Positions 37,751 to 46,595 of a stretch of 64,000 nt of DNA are shown here, piece after piece. Each line of letters starts with the position of its first letter. The stretch's first letter is position 1. This DNA is from CAIWHR01 sp963724975. Its GTDB lineage: Bacteria > Pseudomonadota > Gammaproteobacteria > Burkholderiales > Casimicrobiaceae. Below the pieces are notes generated by a model. It worked only from the letters and a program-made list of their open reading frames with translations. It did no database searches and had not been told where the DNA came from. The DNA is taken from the NCBI GenBank assembly GCA_963724975.1, contig CAVRXB010000001.1:620001-684000 (forward strand). Reading direction: 5' to 3'. Position numbers and translations under genes: made by a program.

Positions 37751-37901
37751 TGCGGAAACCTTGGAGAGAAGAGCTGAGAATGCGGGCTATGGTAGCGCAA
37801 TGCACGACACCTCGCCGTCGCCGTTCCGGCGAATGCGGGCGTGGATTAGACTTGCGTCTTTGCCGCCGGCACGATGCCGCGGCGATAAACCGGAGACACC
37901 C

Positions 37902-38333
37902 ATGAAACGCACGGCATCCGCCCGTTGGCAAGGCAGCACGCAAGAGGGTAGCGGCACGCTGTCGGCGCAAAGCGGCACGCTGAAGGACACCCCCTACTCG
38001 TTCAAGGCGCGCTTCGGCGACGGCAAAGGCACGAACCCCGAGGAGCTTATCGCCGCGGCGCACGCAGGCTGCTTCACGATGGCGGTCTCGTTCATGTTGA
38101 ACAACGCAGGCTTCACCGCCGAGGTTATCGATAGTGAAGCGGTGCTGACGATGGACACGGTCGACGGCAAGCCGACGATCACGGCGGTGCATCTCACCAC
38201 GCGCGCCCGCGTACCCGGCATCGACGCCGCGAAGTTCGCTGAAATCGCGTCGGGCGCGAAGTCAGGTTGCGTCGTCTCGCGCGCGCTTTCGCCCTCGATC
38301 ACCGTCACGCTGGACGCAGCGCTCGCGTCCTGA
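37902..38333 (+). CDS. OsmC family peroxiredoxin
   Basis: This is a small thiol peroxidase that removes organic hydroperoxides (143 aa). The catalytic pair is in AAHAGCFTMAVSF (first Cys) and SGAKSGCVVSRAL (second Cys), and TNPEELIAAA is the family motif. The start ATG at 37902 has CGGAGA upstream. The sequence is close to E. coli-type OsmC/YhfA members. Confidence 0.9.
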   Translation: MKRTASARWQGSTQEGSGTLSAQSGTLKDTPYSFKARFGDGKGTNPEELIAAAHAGCFTMAVSFMLNNAGFTAEVIDSEAVLTMDTVDGKPTITAVHLTTRARVPGIDAAKFAEIASGAKSGCVVSRALSPSITVTLDAALAS

Positions 38334-38346
38334 GCAGCGCACGAGC

Positions 38347-39438
38347 ATGGCAGGCCCGGCGACGCCGCAGAAAGGACGCGGCGCGACCTTCAATCCGGAA
38401 AACCGGTTTCGCCGCGAGCAGCGCGAACCGGTCGATGACGGGTGGAGCGACGCACGTGATGACGCCCGCGACGACGAAACGCCGCCGGCGGTCAAGACAG
38501 TCGTGCGCATCCAGCAGGCTCGTACGATCATCGCGCGTAACGATTCGCCGGACATACCGTTCAACCAGTCGATCAATCCGTACCAAGGTTGCGAGCACGG
38601 CTGCATCTACTGCTATGCGCGGCCGTCGCATGCGTATCTTGATCTCTCCCCGGGGATCGACTTCGAGACGAAACTGTTCGCAAAACCGGATGCGGCGGAC
38701 CTTCTGCGCGCCGAGCTTTCTCGGCCTGGCTACGTCTGCGACCCGATCGCCCTCGGCACGAACACCGATCCATATCAGCCGATCGAGCGCGAATGGAAGG
38801 TGACACGCAGCATCATCGAGGTGCTTTCGTCCTGCGATCACCCGATGACCATCACGACCAAAGGCGCATGCGTCGTGCGCGACATCGACCTGCTCGCCCC
38901 GATGGCGGAAAAGAACCTCGTCCGCGTGTTCATCTCCATTCCCATGCTCGACCGCGAGCTCGCCCGTAAGCTCGACCCGCGCGCGGCGGCGCCGCAGCGC
39001 AGGTTGGAGATCGTCAAGGAGCTCGCAACGGCGGGCATTCCCGTCGGCGTCAATGTCGCGCCGGTCATTCCGCAGCTCACCGACAAGGACATGGAATCGA
39101 TCCTCGAAGCCGCTGCCGCCGCTGGCGCGACGCATGCAGGTCACATCCTGCTGCGGCTGCCGCGCGAGGTGGCGCCGCTGTTTCGCGCATGGCTCGACGC
39201 GCACTACCCGATGCGGGCTGCGCACGTGATGAGCATCGTGCAAGACATTCGGGGCGGGCGGGACAACGATCCGCGCTTCGGGTTCCGCATGCATGGCCAG
39301 GGACAATACGCAGAGCTCATCAGGAAGCGATTCGAGATTGCCTGCAGGCGCCTGGGGCTCAACGCGAAGCGCAACGTGCCGCTCGACACGACGCTATTCC
39401 GGCCGCCGCGCATCGTGGATCAGCTCGGCCTGTTCTGA
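38347..39438 (+). CDS. PA0069 family radical SAM protein
   Basis: This is a radical SAM enzyme of unknown reaction, related to spore photoproduct lyase (363 aa). The iron-sulfur cysteines are C82-x3-C86-x2-C89 (GCEHGCIYCYARPSH). IALGTNTDPYQPIER and TTKGACVVRD are diagnostic of the PA0069 group. The N-terminal 60 residues are charged and probably flexible. It starts 13 bases after the OsmC stop. Confidence 0.88.
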   Translation: MAGPATPQKGRGATFNPENRFRREQREPVDDGWSDARDDARDDETPPAVKTVVRIQQARTIIARNDSPDIPFNQSINPYQGCEHGCIYCYARPSHAYLDLSPGIDFETKLFAKPDAADLLRAELSRPGYVCDPIALGTNTDPYQPIEREWKVTRSIIEVLSSCDHPMTITTKGACVVRDIDLLAPMAEKNLVRVFISIPMLDRELARKLDPRAAAPQRRLEIVKELATAGIPVGVNVAPVIPQLTDKDMESILEAAAAAGATHAGHILLRLPREVAPLFRAWLDAHYPMRAAHVMSIVQDIRGGRDNDPRFGFRMHGQGQYAELIRKRFEIACRRLGLNAKRNVPLDTTLFRPPRIVDQLGLF

Positions 39439-39471
39439 CCGCGCTCGCTGCACTGCACCGCAGGACTCGAC

Positions 39472-40119
39472 ATGACGACTGTGACTGACCGCCTCGCGGG
39501 CTGCTACACCGGTGCCGTGCACGACGTGCTGCGGATGATGGACTACGAGCGCATCGCATTGCCCCCCGACATCAAGGCAATTGCGCCCGGCATGAAGCTC
39601 GCAGGCCCGGTGTGGACGGTCTCCGGGCATATCGACCGGACGAAGACGCGCGACGAGACGCTGCTCGGCTGGTGCACGCTCCTTGCGAAAGCGCCTGCCG
39701 GTCACGTCGTGGTCTGTCAACCGCACAACCATGATATCGCGCTGATGGGTGAACTCTCTGCGCAGACGCTCGCTGCGCGCGGTGTGCTGGGATTTGTCGT
39801 CGACGGCGGTTCGCGCGACACCGATCTCATCCTCGCTCAGGGTTTCCCGGTGTTCTGCTCGTTTCTCACACCATCAGATGTCGTCGCACGATGGATTCCC
39901 GACCGTTACGGGGAACCGGTGACGATTGGAGAAGTGACGATCAGCACAGGCGACTATCTGCTCGGCGATCGCGACGGCGTCGTGATCATTCCTCGAGCGA
40001 TCGTCGAGGATGTCGTGACGAGAACCGAAGAAGTCGTCGCGACCGAAAGCGAAATGCGTGCCGCGCTAATTGGGGGCATGGATCCGGTCGAGGCCTACAA
40101 CCGCTATGGGAAGTTCTAA
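39472..40119 (+). CDS. RraA-like protein / 4-hydroxy-4-methyl-2-oxoglutarate aldolase family
   Basis: This has 215 aa of the RraA/HMG aldolase fold. The metal and substrate residues are present: GEL (93-95) and Arg115-Asp116 (DGGSRD). Members either split 4-carboxy-4-hydroxy-2-oxoadipate-type acids or, in E. coli, bind RNase E. With a UxaA-type SAF protein 26 bases downstream, a sugar-acid or aromatic-acid catabolic role is more likely than RNase control. Confidence 0.85.
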   Translation: MTTVTDRLAGCYTGAVHDVLRMMDYERIALPPDIKAIAPGMKLAGPVWTVSGHIDRTKTRDETLLGWCTLLAKAPAGHVVVCQPHNHDIALMGELSAQTLAARGVLGFVVDGGSRDTDLILAQGFPVFCSFLTPSDVVARWIPDRYGEPVTIGEVTISTGDYLLGDRDGVVIIPRAIVEDVVTRTEEVVATESEMRAALIGGMDPVEAYNRYGKF

Positions 40120-40145
40120 AGCCTTCGGTCGCGACGGTACACGGC

Positions 40146-40445
40146 ATGGCTGCTGACGCCAACGCGCCGGCACTCATGCGACTCTCGCCCCGCGACAACA
40201 TCGCCGTCGCGCTGCGATCACTCAAAGCCGGCGAATCGGTCATGCTCGACGGCGTTGCGCTGACGGTGGAGCGCAATACCCCGGTGGGGCACAAGCTTGC
40301 GGCGCAAACGATTGCCACCGGCGACATCATCCTGAAATACAGCTGCCCCATCGGCGTCGCGAAGCAGTCGATTGCACCCGGCGAATACATCGACAAGCGT
40401 AATGTCGATGTGAGCTACCTTCCCACGTATACGCCCGTGCGCTAG
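40146..40445 (+). CDS. UxaA/GarD N-terminal (SAF domain) subunit
   Basis: This free-standing SAF domain of 99 aa corresponds to the N-terminal part of altronate/galactarate dehydratases. GHKLAAQTIATGDIILKYSCPIG and PGEYIDKRNV are its markers. In several two-gene systems such a small subunit pairs with a separate large subunit; none is adjacent here. It probably works with the RraA-like protein just upstream. Confidence 0.8.
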   Translation: MAADANAPALMRLSPRDNIAVALRSLKAGESVMLDGVALTVERNTPVGHKLAAQTIATGDIILKYSCPIGVAKQSIAPGEYIDKRNVDVSYLPTYTPVR

Positions 40446-40512
40446 CGGCCTCGCTCCCATGGAGTGCGCCGTCTGAATTCCCGACAGGCGTGTTGAAGCG
40501 GGCCCCACGTCG

Positions 40513-40541
40513 TTGACCCTCGCGGGACGCTGGCGTAGATT
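40513..40541 (+). promoter_or_regulatory. Candidate sigma-70 promoter
   Basis: TTGACC (40513-40518), a 17-base spacer and TAGATT (40536-40541) lie 58 bases before the small membrane protein gene at 40599. This is the only good match in the 150-base gap. Confidence 0.4.
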
Positions 40542-40598
40542 GGCTTGCGCACCGAAGACTAGGATTCGGATCAACGCATTTGCCCTGGGGAGGACAAG

Positions 40599-40811
40599 AT
40601 GAGCGGCACAAAAATACTCGGGGTCATCCTCGTGGTCGCCGGCCTGCTGGGCCTCGTCTACGGCCATTTCGAATACACGAAGGAAACGCACCAGGGGCAG
40701 ATCGGACCACTCAAGTTCTCGATCGCCGAAAAGGAAACTGCGGTCATTCCGAGCTGGGCGAGCCTTGCGGTGATCGTCGCGGGTGTCGTATTACTCGTTG
40801 CGCGCAAATAG
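40599..40811 (+). CDS. Small two-helix membrane protein
   Basis: This has 70 aa and two hydrophobic helices (residues 6-24 and 52-67) joined by a polar loop with HFEYTKETHQ and IAEKETAVIP. Sequences of this pattern occur widely in proteobacteria without a known function. A strong ribosome site (GGGGAGGACAAG) precedes the ATG, supporting expression. Confidence 0.75.
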   Translation: MSGTKILGVILVVAGLLGLVYGHFEYTKETHQGQIGPLKFSIAEKETAVIPSWASLAVIVAGVVLLVARK

Positions 40812-40867
40812 CCCTCTCCGTGTCCCAATCTCCCTGTCGTGCGAATTCGGTGCTGAAGGAGGAACTC

Positions 40868-41842
40868 GTGTCGCGAATCGCGCTCGCTTTGTCGTTCTTC
40901 ATCGTTACGCTCGCGGCCTTCCCGTCGCCCCTTTGGGCGCAGACCTATCCGGCGCGGCCGATCCGCATCATCGTCCCGTATCCGCCCGGCGGAACCTCCG
41001 ACATCCTCGCGCGATCGCTCGGTGAAAAGCTCACCGGCGCGCTTGGCCAGCCGGTGCTCGTCGAAAACAAGCCGGGTGCGAACGGCAATGTCGGCGCCGA
41101 TTTCGTCGCAAAGTCGGCACCCGACGGATACACGTTGCTGCTCGCCGATATCGGAGCGCTGGCGATAAGTCCGAGCGTCTATTCGACGTTGCCGTTCGAT
41201 CCGGTGCGCGATTTTGGGCCGGTAACGATGGTCGCGTATTCGCCGCACATCCTGGTCGTCAATCCGGCCGTTGCGGCCAATTCGGTGCAGGAGCTGGTGA
41301 CACTCGCCAAAGCCAAGCCGGGCAAGATCAATTTCGCGATCTCCGGCGTTGGCGGCGCGCCGCACCTCGCGGGCGTGGAATTCGCGCAGCGCACCGGCGT
41401 CAAATGGGAATACATTCCGTACAAGGGCGGAGCACAGGCAATCGCCGACGTCGCCGGAGGACAGGCCGACGTCACGCTGAACGGAATGCTCGCCACCTAT
41501 CCGCTCGTCAAGGGCGGCAGGCTCAAGCTGCTCGCGGTGTCGAGCGCCCGAAGGATGAGCGCGATCCCGGACGTTCCGACGATCGCGGAATCCGGCTTGC
41601 CGGGCTTTGAGACGGGGTCATGGCAAGGCGTCGTCGCGCCGGTGGGGACGCCGCCCGACGTCGTCGCGCGCCTCAACGGTGAGATCGGCCGCATTCTTGC
41701 GGCGCCCGAGATGCGCGACAAGCTCGGCAACCAGGGTGCAGAAGTGCGCATCAATTCGCCGGACGAGTTTGCCACTTTCATCCGCACCGAAAAGGCCCGC
41801 TGGGCGAAGGTGGTGAAGGAAGCGGACGTCAAAGTCGAGTAG
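40868..41842 (+). CDS. Bug family tripartite tricarboxylate transporter substrate-binding protein
   Basis: This is a periplasmic binding protein of the TctC/Bug group, which is greatly expanded in Burkholderiales (324 aa). A signal peptide ends at WAQ, followed by the family start YPARPIRIIVPYPPGGTSDILAR and the NFAISGVGGAPHLA ligand loop. The GTG start has GAAGGAGGAA upstream. No TctA/TctB membrane genes are nearby, which is usual for orphan Bug proteins. The ligand, probably a carboxylate, is unknown. Confidence 0.9.
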   Translation: MSRIALALSFFIVTLAAFPSPLWAQTYPARPIRIIVPYPPGGTSDILARSLGEKLTGALGQPVLVENKPGANGNVGADFVAKSAPDGYTLLLADIGALAISPSVYSTLPFDPVRDFGPVTMVAYSPHILVVNPAVAANSVQELVTLAKAKPGKINFAISGVGGAPHLAGVEFAQRTGVKWEYIPYKGGAQAIADVAGGQADVTLNGMLATYPLVKGGRLKLLAVSSARRMSAIPDVPTIAESGLPGFETGSWQGVVAPVGTPPDVVARLNGEIGRILAAPEMRDKLGNQGAEVRINSPDEFATFIRTEKARWAKVVKEADVKVE

Positions 41843-41851
41843 GCTCGCCCG

Positions 41852-42814
41852 ATGGACGATGGAAATACTTCGCCGACGACTTCTTCCAGCGCGGGCCCGT
41901 GGCCCCCCCTGCCCTATCTGGAATGGAGAGCGACGTACGAAACGCTCCACATGTGGACGCAGGTTGTCGGGAAAATAAGGCTCGTCCAGACGCCCTGGAT
42001 CAACCACTCGTGGCATACGCCGTTTTATGTGACGTCGCGCGGCATCACCACCTCTCCCATCCCCCACGGGGCGCGAACGTTTCAAATCGAATTCGATTTC
42101 ATCGATCACCGCCTGCTGATCGAGACCAGCGCCGGCGCGGCGAGCGCGATGCCGCTTCGCTCCCGCTCGGTCGCCGACTTTTATGCAGAGCTATTTGCAC
42201 GATTGGCTGAGCTGGGCGTCGGCGTAAGGATCCACACGACACCCTGCGAAGTGGTCGATGCGATCCCGTTCGAGCAAGACGCCGCGCACGCGACCTACAC
42301 CCCCGAGCACGCCAACCGATTTTTTCGCGCGCTGGCTCAGGCTGACCGCGTGTTGAAGGCGTTCCGCGCCCGCTTCATCGGCAAGTGCAGCCCCGTGCAT
42401 TTTTTCTGGGGGAGCTTCGACCTTGCCTGCACTCGCTTTTCGGGGCGGAAGGCACCGGTGCACCCGGGCGGCGTCCCAAATTTGGCAGACTGGGTGGTGC
42501 GCGAGGCCTACTCGCACGAAGTTTCGAGCTGCGGGTTCTGGCCGGGAAACGTGCAGTTGCCACAGCCGGCTTTCTATTCGTACGCATATCCCGAGCCTCG
42601 AGGTTTTCGCACGGCGAAGGTTCAGCCCGACGGCGCCGGCTACAGCACGGAACTTGGGGAGTTCATCCTTCCCTACGACGTCGTCCGGCAATCGGCGGCG
42701 CCCGACACGACGCTGCTCGAATTCCTGCAAAGCAGCTACGAGGCGGCGGCCGACTTTGGTGCGTGGGACCGCGCGGCGCTCGAACGCGCGGAAATACCGC
42801 GTTCGCCCGCCTGA
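41852..42814 (+). CDS. DUF5996 family protein
   Basis: This protein of 320 aa matches the DUF5996 pattern: WRATYETLHMWTQVVGKIRL at the N-terminus, NHSWHTPFYVTSRGITTS, and VHFFWGSFDLACTRFSGR in the middle. It has no signal peptide or helices and is probably a cytoplasmic enzyme of unknown reaction. It starts nine bases after the Bug stop and leads a run of five plus-strand genes. Confidence 0.8.
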   Translation: MDDGNTSPTTSSSAGPWPPLPYLEWRATYETLHMWTQVVGKIRLVQTPWINHSWHTPFYVTSRGITTSPIPHGARTFQIEFDFIDHRLLIETSAGAASAMPLRSRSVADFYAELFARLAELGVGVRIHTTPCEVVDAIPFEQDAAHATYTPEHANRFFRALAQADRVLKAFRARFIGKCSPVHFFWGSFDLACTRFSGRKAPVHPGGVPNLADWVVREAYSHEVSSCGFWPGNVQLPQPAFYSYAYPEPRGFRTAKVQPDGAGYSTELGEFILPYDVVRQSAAPDTTLLEFLQSSYEAAADFGAWDRAALERAEIPRSPA

Positions 42815-42825
42815 GGAGCCTCGAC

Positions 42826-43188
42826 ATGGGTAGCCGGGCCATGCGGAAATACCTCGGCAGCTGTCATTGCGGCGCGGTCACCTTCGAGATCGAGACTGAT
42901 TTTCCCGAGCTCACCACGTGCGACTGCTCTATTTGCCGGCGCAAGAACGCGCTGATGGTGAAAGTCCATGAACGTCAATTCACGCTGCTGACCGGCAGCG
43001 AAGCCCTCACCGAATACCGGTTCCACACGATGACGGCGCGCCATTTCTTCTGCCGCATCTGCGGCATCTATCCGTTCCATCGCAAGCGCGTCACGCCCGA
43101 CTTTCTCGGCATCAATGTCTATTGCCTGGAGGATTTCGACCCGGCGGGCATTCCCGTTCGACCGACCGTTGGCGCTACAATGAAATAA
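42826..43188 (+). CDS. GFA family zinc protein
   Basis: This is a small protein of the glutathione-dependent formaldehyde-activating (GFA/CENP-V) fold, 120 aa. The zinc cysteines are in GSCHCGAV, TCDCSICRRKN and FFCRICGIYPFH. Most members do not act on formaldehyde; the substrate is unknown. The start could also be the ATG at 42841. Confidence 0.85.
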   Translation: MGSRAMRKYLGSCHCGAVTFEIETDFPELTTCDCSICRRKNALMVKVHERQFTLLTGSEALTEYRFHTMTARHFFCRICGIYPFHRKRVTPDFLGINVYCLEDFDPAGIPVRPTVGATMK

Positions 43189-43233
43189 GTGGGTGCCGCC
43201 CGCGAGTTGCATTTACAACCAGGGAGAATCGAT

Positions 43234-43605
43234 TTGGCAGTCGTCCGCTATCTCGTCGCCGATGTCGACGCGGCGATCGCGTTCTACACCGGCACGCTCG
43301 GCTTCGAGCTGGTCGAAAAGTGGGGTCCGCCGTTCGCGATGGTGAAACGCGGCGATCTCACGCTCTGGCTGAGCGCACCCGGCAGCTCGGCAGCGCGTCC
43401 GCTTGCCGACGGCTCGCGGCCCGTACCGGGCGGCTGGAATCGATTGGTCCTCGAGACGAACGACATTGTCGCGCTGGTTGAAAAGGTCGGGCGATCGGGC
43501 GCGCGGTTACGCAGCGGGATCGTTACCGGCCCCGGCGGAAAACAGGTTCTGGTCGACGACCCCTCGGGTAATCCCGTCGAGTTGTTCGAACCAAGCGCAG
43601 AGTGA
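43234..43605 (+). CDS. VOC family protein (glyoxalase-like)
   Basis: This is a vicinal-oxygen-chelate fold protein of 123 aa with VRYLVADVDAAIAFYTGTLGFE at the start and VDDPSGNPVELFEP at the end, the standard VOC markers. I take the TTG at 43234 because AGGGAGAA lies just upstream and the domain starts there; an in-frame GTG at 43189 is possible. The stop overlaps the next start (GTGA). Confidence 0.8.
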   Translation: MAVVRYLVADVDAAIAFYTGTLGFELVEKWGPPFAMVKRGDLTLWLSAPGSSAARPLADGSRPVPGGWNRLVLETNDIVALVEKVGRSGARLRSGIVTGPGGKQVLVDDPSGNPVELFEPSAE

Positions 43606-44372
43606 GCACGGCAGATACGGCATCGTTCTACGACGAGCTTGCTCCGTTCTACCACCTCCTTTACGGCGATTGGGAGCAATCCATCGTCCGTCAGGGCGCG
43701 GCGCTAGCGGCGCTGCTCCGGGATCGCGGGATCGATGCCGACGCACCAGTGCACGATGCTGCCAGCGGCATCGGCACCCAGACTGTCGGGCTTCTGCAAC
43801 ACGGCTACCGTGTATCGGCGTCGGACATCTCGCCCGGCGCGATCGAACGATTGCAAATCGAAGTCGCGCGCCGGGGACTATCGACTAATGCGAGAGTCGA
43901 CGATCTCCGCACGCTCGAGCATGTCGCGTCCGCGTCGGTGCAAGTGGTCCTGGCTTGCGACAACTCGATTCCGCACTTATTGTCGGACGCGGAGATCCTG
44001 TCCGCGTTCAAGTCTTGTTACCGCTGTCTTCGGCCGGGCGGCATCGCGGTGTTTTCGGTTCGTGATTACGCAAACATCGAACGCAGGAACCCGGATGTCC
44101 GGCCGTACGGAATGCACCGCGAGGACGGCCGCCGTGTGCTCGCCGTGCAGGTGTGGGAATGGGACGGCGATCAGTACGACCTCCGCCTGTATCTCACCTC
44201 CGAATCAAATGCGGGCGCGTGCGAGACCCGCGTGCTCAAAAGTCGCTACTACGCCGTGTCGATCGTAAAGCTTCTTGCGCTCATGACGGCGGCCGGTTTC
44301 GTCGACGTCGAGCGTCGCGAGGACGTTCTCTTCCAGCCGCTCGTCCTCGGCCGCCGCGCGAATGGCCCTTGA
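43602..44372 (+). CDS. Class I SAM-dependent methyltransferase
   Basis: This has 256 aa with the SAM site HDAASGIGTQTVGLLQHG and acidic motif VSASDISPGAIE. The FYDELAPFYHLLYGDWE N-terminus is common in small-molecule methyltransferases. It starts with a GTG overlapping the VOC stop and overlaps the next methyltransferase by 11 bases, so the set is co-translated. The acceptor is unknown. Confidence 0.82.
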   Translation: MSTADTASFYDELAPFYHLLYGDWEQSIVRQGAALAALLRDRGIDADAPVHDAASGIGTQTVGLLQHGYRVSASDISPGAIERLQIEVARRGLSTNARVDDLRTLEHVASASVQVVLACDNSIPHLLSDAEILSAFKSCYRCLRPGGIAVFSVRDYANIERRNPDVRPYGMHREDGRRVLAVQVWEWDGDQYDLRLYLTSESNAGACETRVLKSRYYAVSIVKLLALMTAAGFVDVERREDVLFQPLVLGRRANGP

Positions 44373-45018
44373 ACGAGCCTCCCGGCATGAGCTTTCGCCG
44401 GCCGATCTCGAGCGGATTTCGGCGGCGACGCTCGAGCATTACGCCGCGCGCGCAGAGGCGTTTCGCGACGGCACGCGCGACCACGACGTGCAGCAGAACA
44501 TCGACGCGCTGCTGGGGCACATCGACGTTTCACCGCCGTTTCGCATCCTCGATTTCGGCTGCGGTCCCGGGCGGGATCTCGCGGCCTTCGCCGGGCTCGG
44601 CCATCTTGCCATCGGACTGGAAGGTGCCGCCCCGTTCGCGGCAATGGCGCGTGCAGCTACCGGCTGCGACGTGTGGGAACAGGACTTCCTGAAGCTCGAT
44701 CTGCCTGCGGAACGCTTCGACGGCATCTTTGCCAACGCCGCGTTGTTTCACGTGCCGGCTCAGGAATTGCCGCGGGTGCTGGGCGAACTCCACGCAACGT
44801 TGAAGCCGGGAGGTGTGCTTTTCAGCTCGAATCCGCACGGCGACAACAGCGAGGGCTGGAATCGCGGCCGCTACGGTGCGTACCACGACCTCGAGACGTG
44901 GATGCGCTATCTCAGGAGCGCGGGATTCGTCCCGCTGACACACTATTACCGTCCCGCCGGATTGCCGCGTGCGCAGCAGCCGTGGCTCGCGAGCGTCGCG
45001 CGGAAGCCGCTCGCGTAA
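44362..45018 (+). CDS. Class I SAM-dependent methyltransferase
   Basis: This second methyltransferase of 218 aa has RILDFGCGPGRDLAAFAGLG as the SAM motif and FDGIFANAALFHVP as the post-motif. The LEHYAARAEAFRDGTRDHDV segment recalls the small-molecule and SAM-binding group near TehB/UbiG. It is the last gene of the plus-strand run; the next gene converges on it 14 bases away. Confidence 0.82.
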   Translation: MALERASRHELSPADLERISAATLEHYAARAEAFRDGTRDHDVQQNIDALLGHIDVSPPFRILDFGCGPGRDLAAFAGLGHLAIGLEGAAPFAAMARAATGCDVWEQDFLKLDLPAERFDGIFANAALFHVPAQELPRVLGELHATLKPGGVLFSSNPHGDNSEGWNRGRYGAYHDLETWMRYLRSAGFVPLTHYYRPAGLPRAQQPWLASVARKPLA

Positions 45019-45032
45019 CGGCATTCCCGAGG

Positions 45033-45677
45033 TCAGTCGATCGGCGCTTCGAGCAGGCAGCTGAATTCGCGCGCGAAATCGACCGAAACGCGCGCATGGA
45101 CAGCACCCTGCTTGTCGAAGAAGCGCTGCGTGCCGCGTGTGGTGAACACACCTTCGTGCCAGATATTCGGATGGATGTAGAGCCCAAAGCGGCCGTCGAA
45201 CCGGAAGCAAACGAAGTCCGCCGGCGCGATGTCGTCGCCCGACAGCGCGAGCGGGACCAGAAACGGCCTGCACTCGAGCGGGAAGAAGAGCTGGCCGCCA
45301 TCCGGATGGTAGTTGGCGTGCCAGAGCACAATCCGCCGCGGATCGCGGTCGTGGCCGGTATCCGCCGTCGCAGGGTCGTCACCGTAGGCCAGGATGTAGT
45401 GGCCGCCAACGGCGTCGTTGCGGCCATAGAGGATGTCTCCCTGCCATTCGCTGATGAACGTTCCTTCGGTGGTTCCGCCTTCGGTTCCCGTATCGAGATC
45501 CACGGGGCGCGTGCCCTGCGCCGGCCAGCGCACGATCTCGATCGCGCACGCACGGGGATCGTCGACCAGCCGGCCGTAGCCTTCGAGCGCGGCGTTTGTC
45601 GCGTCGACGACCGGCATCGTGACGCGGCGCAATCCGGCCGGAATATCCGGGTTCAGGTAATCAGCGACGGCGGGCAC
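45033..45677 (-). CDS. Ureidoglycolate lyase family protein
   Basis: This has 214 aa of the AllA (ureidoglycolate hydrolase/lyase) cupin-like fold. LWHANYHPDGGQLFFP, PNIWHEGV and the C-terminal GAVHARVSVDFAREF are characteristic. No other purine or allantoin gene is nearby, so another substrate is possible. The start is a GTG ten bases after the cytochrome stop. Confidence 0.75.
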   Translation of the reverse strand: MPAVADYLNPDIPAGLRRVTMPVVDATNAALEGYGRLVDDPRACAIEIVRWPAQGTRPVDLDTGTEGGTTEGTFISEWQGDILYGRNDAVGGHYILAYGDDPATADTGHDRDPRRIVLWHANYHPDGGQLFFPLECRPFLVPLALSGDDIAPADFVCFRFDGRFGLYIHPNIWHEGVFTTRGTQRFFDKQGAVHARVSVDFAREFSCLLEAPID

Positions 45678-45686
45678 GGGATTCGC

Positions 45687-46064
45687 TCAATCGCGACCGG
45701 CCATGCGCCAATCAGCGGCAGCGTTGCCGATCTTCTTCTCCTCCGGCTCCTGAAAATGATAGAAGGCGCCGTTGAGGTAGTGCGCGACCGCGCCGATCTC
45801 CTCGTTGCCCCAGCTGAGCTTGATGTTCGTCTGCCAGCGCCGCACTTCCGCCAGCAACGTGCGCCAGTCCTTGGCGATCTTCTTCTCCCGCCAGTGGACT
45901 TCCGTGGTGTGGCAGCCAATGCAGTGCGTCGTGTACAGGAGCTCGCCCTGCGACATTCCCGGCGGTGGGGTCGCCGGTAGTGGTGGCGACACCGGCGGCA
46001 CCTGCGCCGGCGCCTGCATGCATACGCCCACGGCGATGAGGACGAGCAATCGGATCCTCGCCAT
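45687..46064 (-). CDS. Small exported c-type cytochrome
   Basis: This has 125 aa with a signal peptide followed by a Pro-rich linker and a single haem-attachment motif CIGCH (Cys48, Cys51, His52). The remainder is rich in Lys, Glu and Trp. It is a probable periplasmic electron carrier or subunit. Its neighbours (an AllA-like enzyme and a membrane protein) give no firm link. Confidence 0.78.
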   Translation of the reverse strand: MARIRLLVLIAVGVCMQAPAQVPPVSPPLPATPPPGMSQGELLYTTHCIGCHTTEVHWREKKIAKDWRTLLAEVRRWQTNIKLSWGNEEIGAVAHYLNGAFYHFQEPEEKKIGNAAADWRMAGRD

Positions 46065-46100
46065 CGCATCGTCCTCTGCTTCGCGCGCAATGCGCTCGCG

Positions 46101-46517
46101 TTACGCCTTCGCGCGGTCCTGATTGATCCACGCGCAGACGATGCCCATCAGCACCATCGCGATCGTGTCGAACACGATCTGCTTGGCGACCACGTTGCCC
46201 GGGATCGGCTGCACCGCGTAGTAGATCAAATACGTCGGGATCACCGCCAGCACCGCGACGGCGAGGCCGAAGCGCACGCCCTGGCCGAGAAACGGTTTCG
46301 CTTCGCGCCCCATCCGGTAGATCCAGGTGAAGCCTATGCCGATCAATACGTGTGCGGCGATCATGAAACCGAAAAATCCCATCTGCTGTTCTTCGGGACG
46401 GAACAACGCGCCGAGGGCCTTGTACTCCGGTCCGAGCAGCCAGCCATGCACGATGAAGCCCAGCACCAACGACATCACGGCCATGACAGCCGCTGAAATC
46501 GCAACGTTCATGTTCAT
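46101..46517 (-). CDS. Four-helix membrane protein of unknown function
   Basis: This has 138 aa and four hydrophobic helices. Recognisable conserved pieces are GPEYKALGALFRPEEQQMGF, HVLIGIGFTWIYRMGREAKP and PTYLIYYAVQPIPG, a pattern found in many proteobacteria without a named role. A second start, at Met3, is possible. It is followed by the cytochrome gene on the same strand. Confidence 0.75.
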   Translation of the reverse strand: MNMNVAISAAVMAVMSLVLGFIVHGWLLGPEYKALGALFRPEEQQMGFFGFMIAAHVLIGIGFTWIYRMGREAKPFLGQGVRFGLAVAVLAVIPTYLIYYAVQPIPGNVVAKQIVFDTIAMVLMGIVCAWINQDRAKA

Positions 46518-46595
46518 GTTTCCTCCGCTTCCGGTGAGATCCGGATATCCCCGCGCAGGCCGTTCATCATGGGTGGCCCGTCCCGTCGAGCGCCG

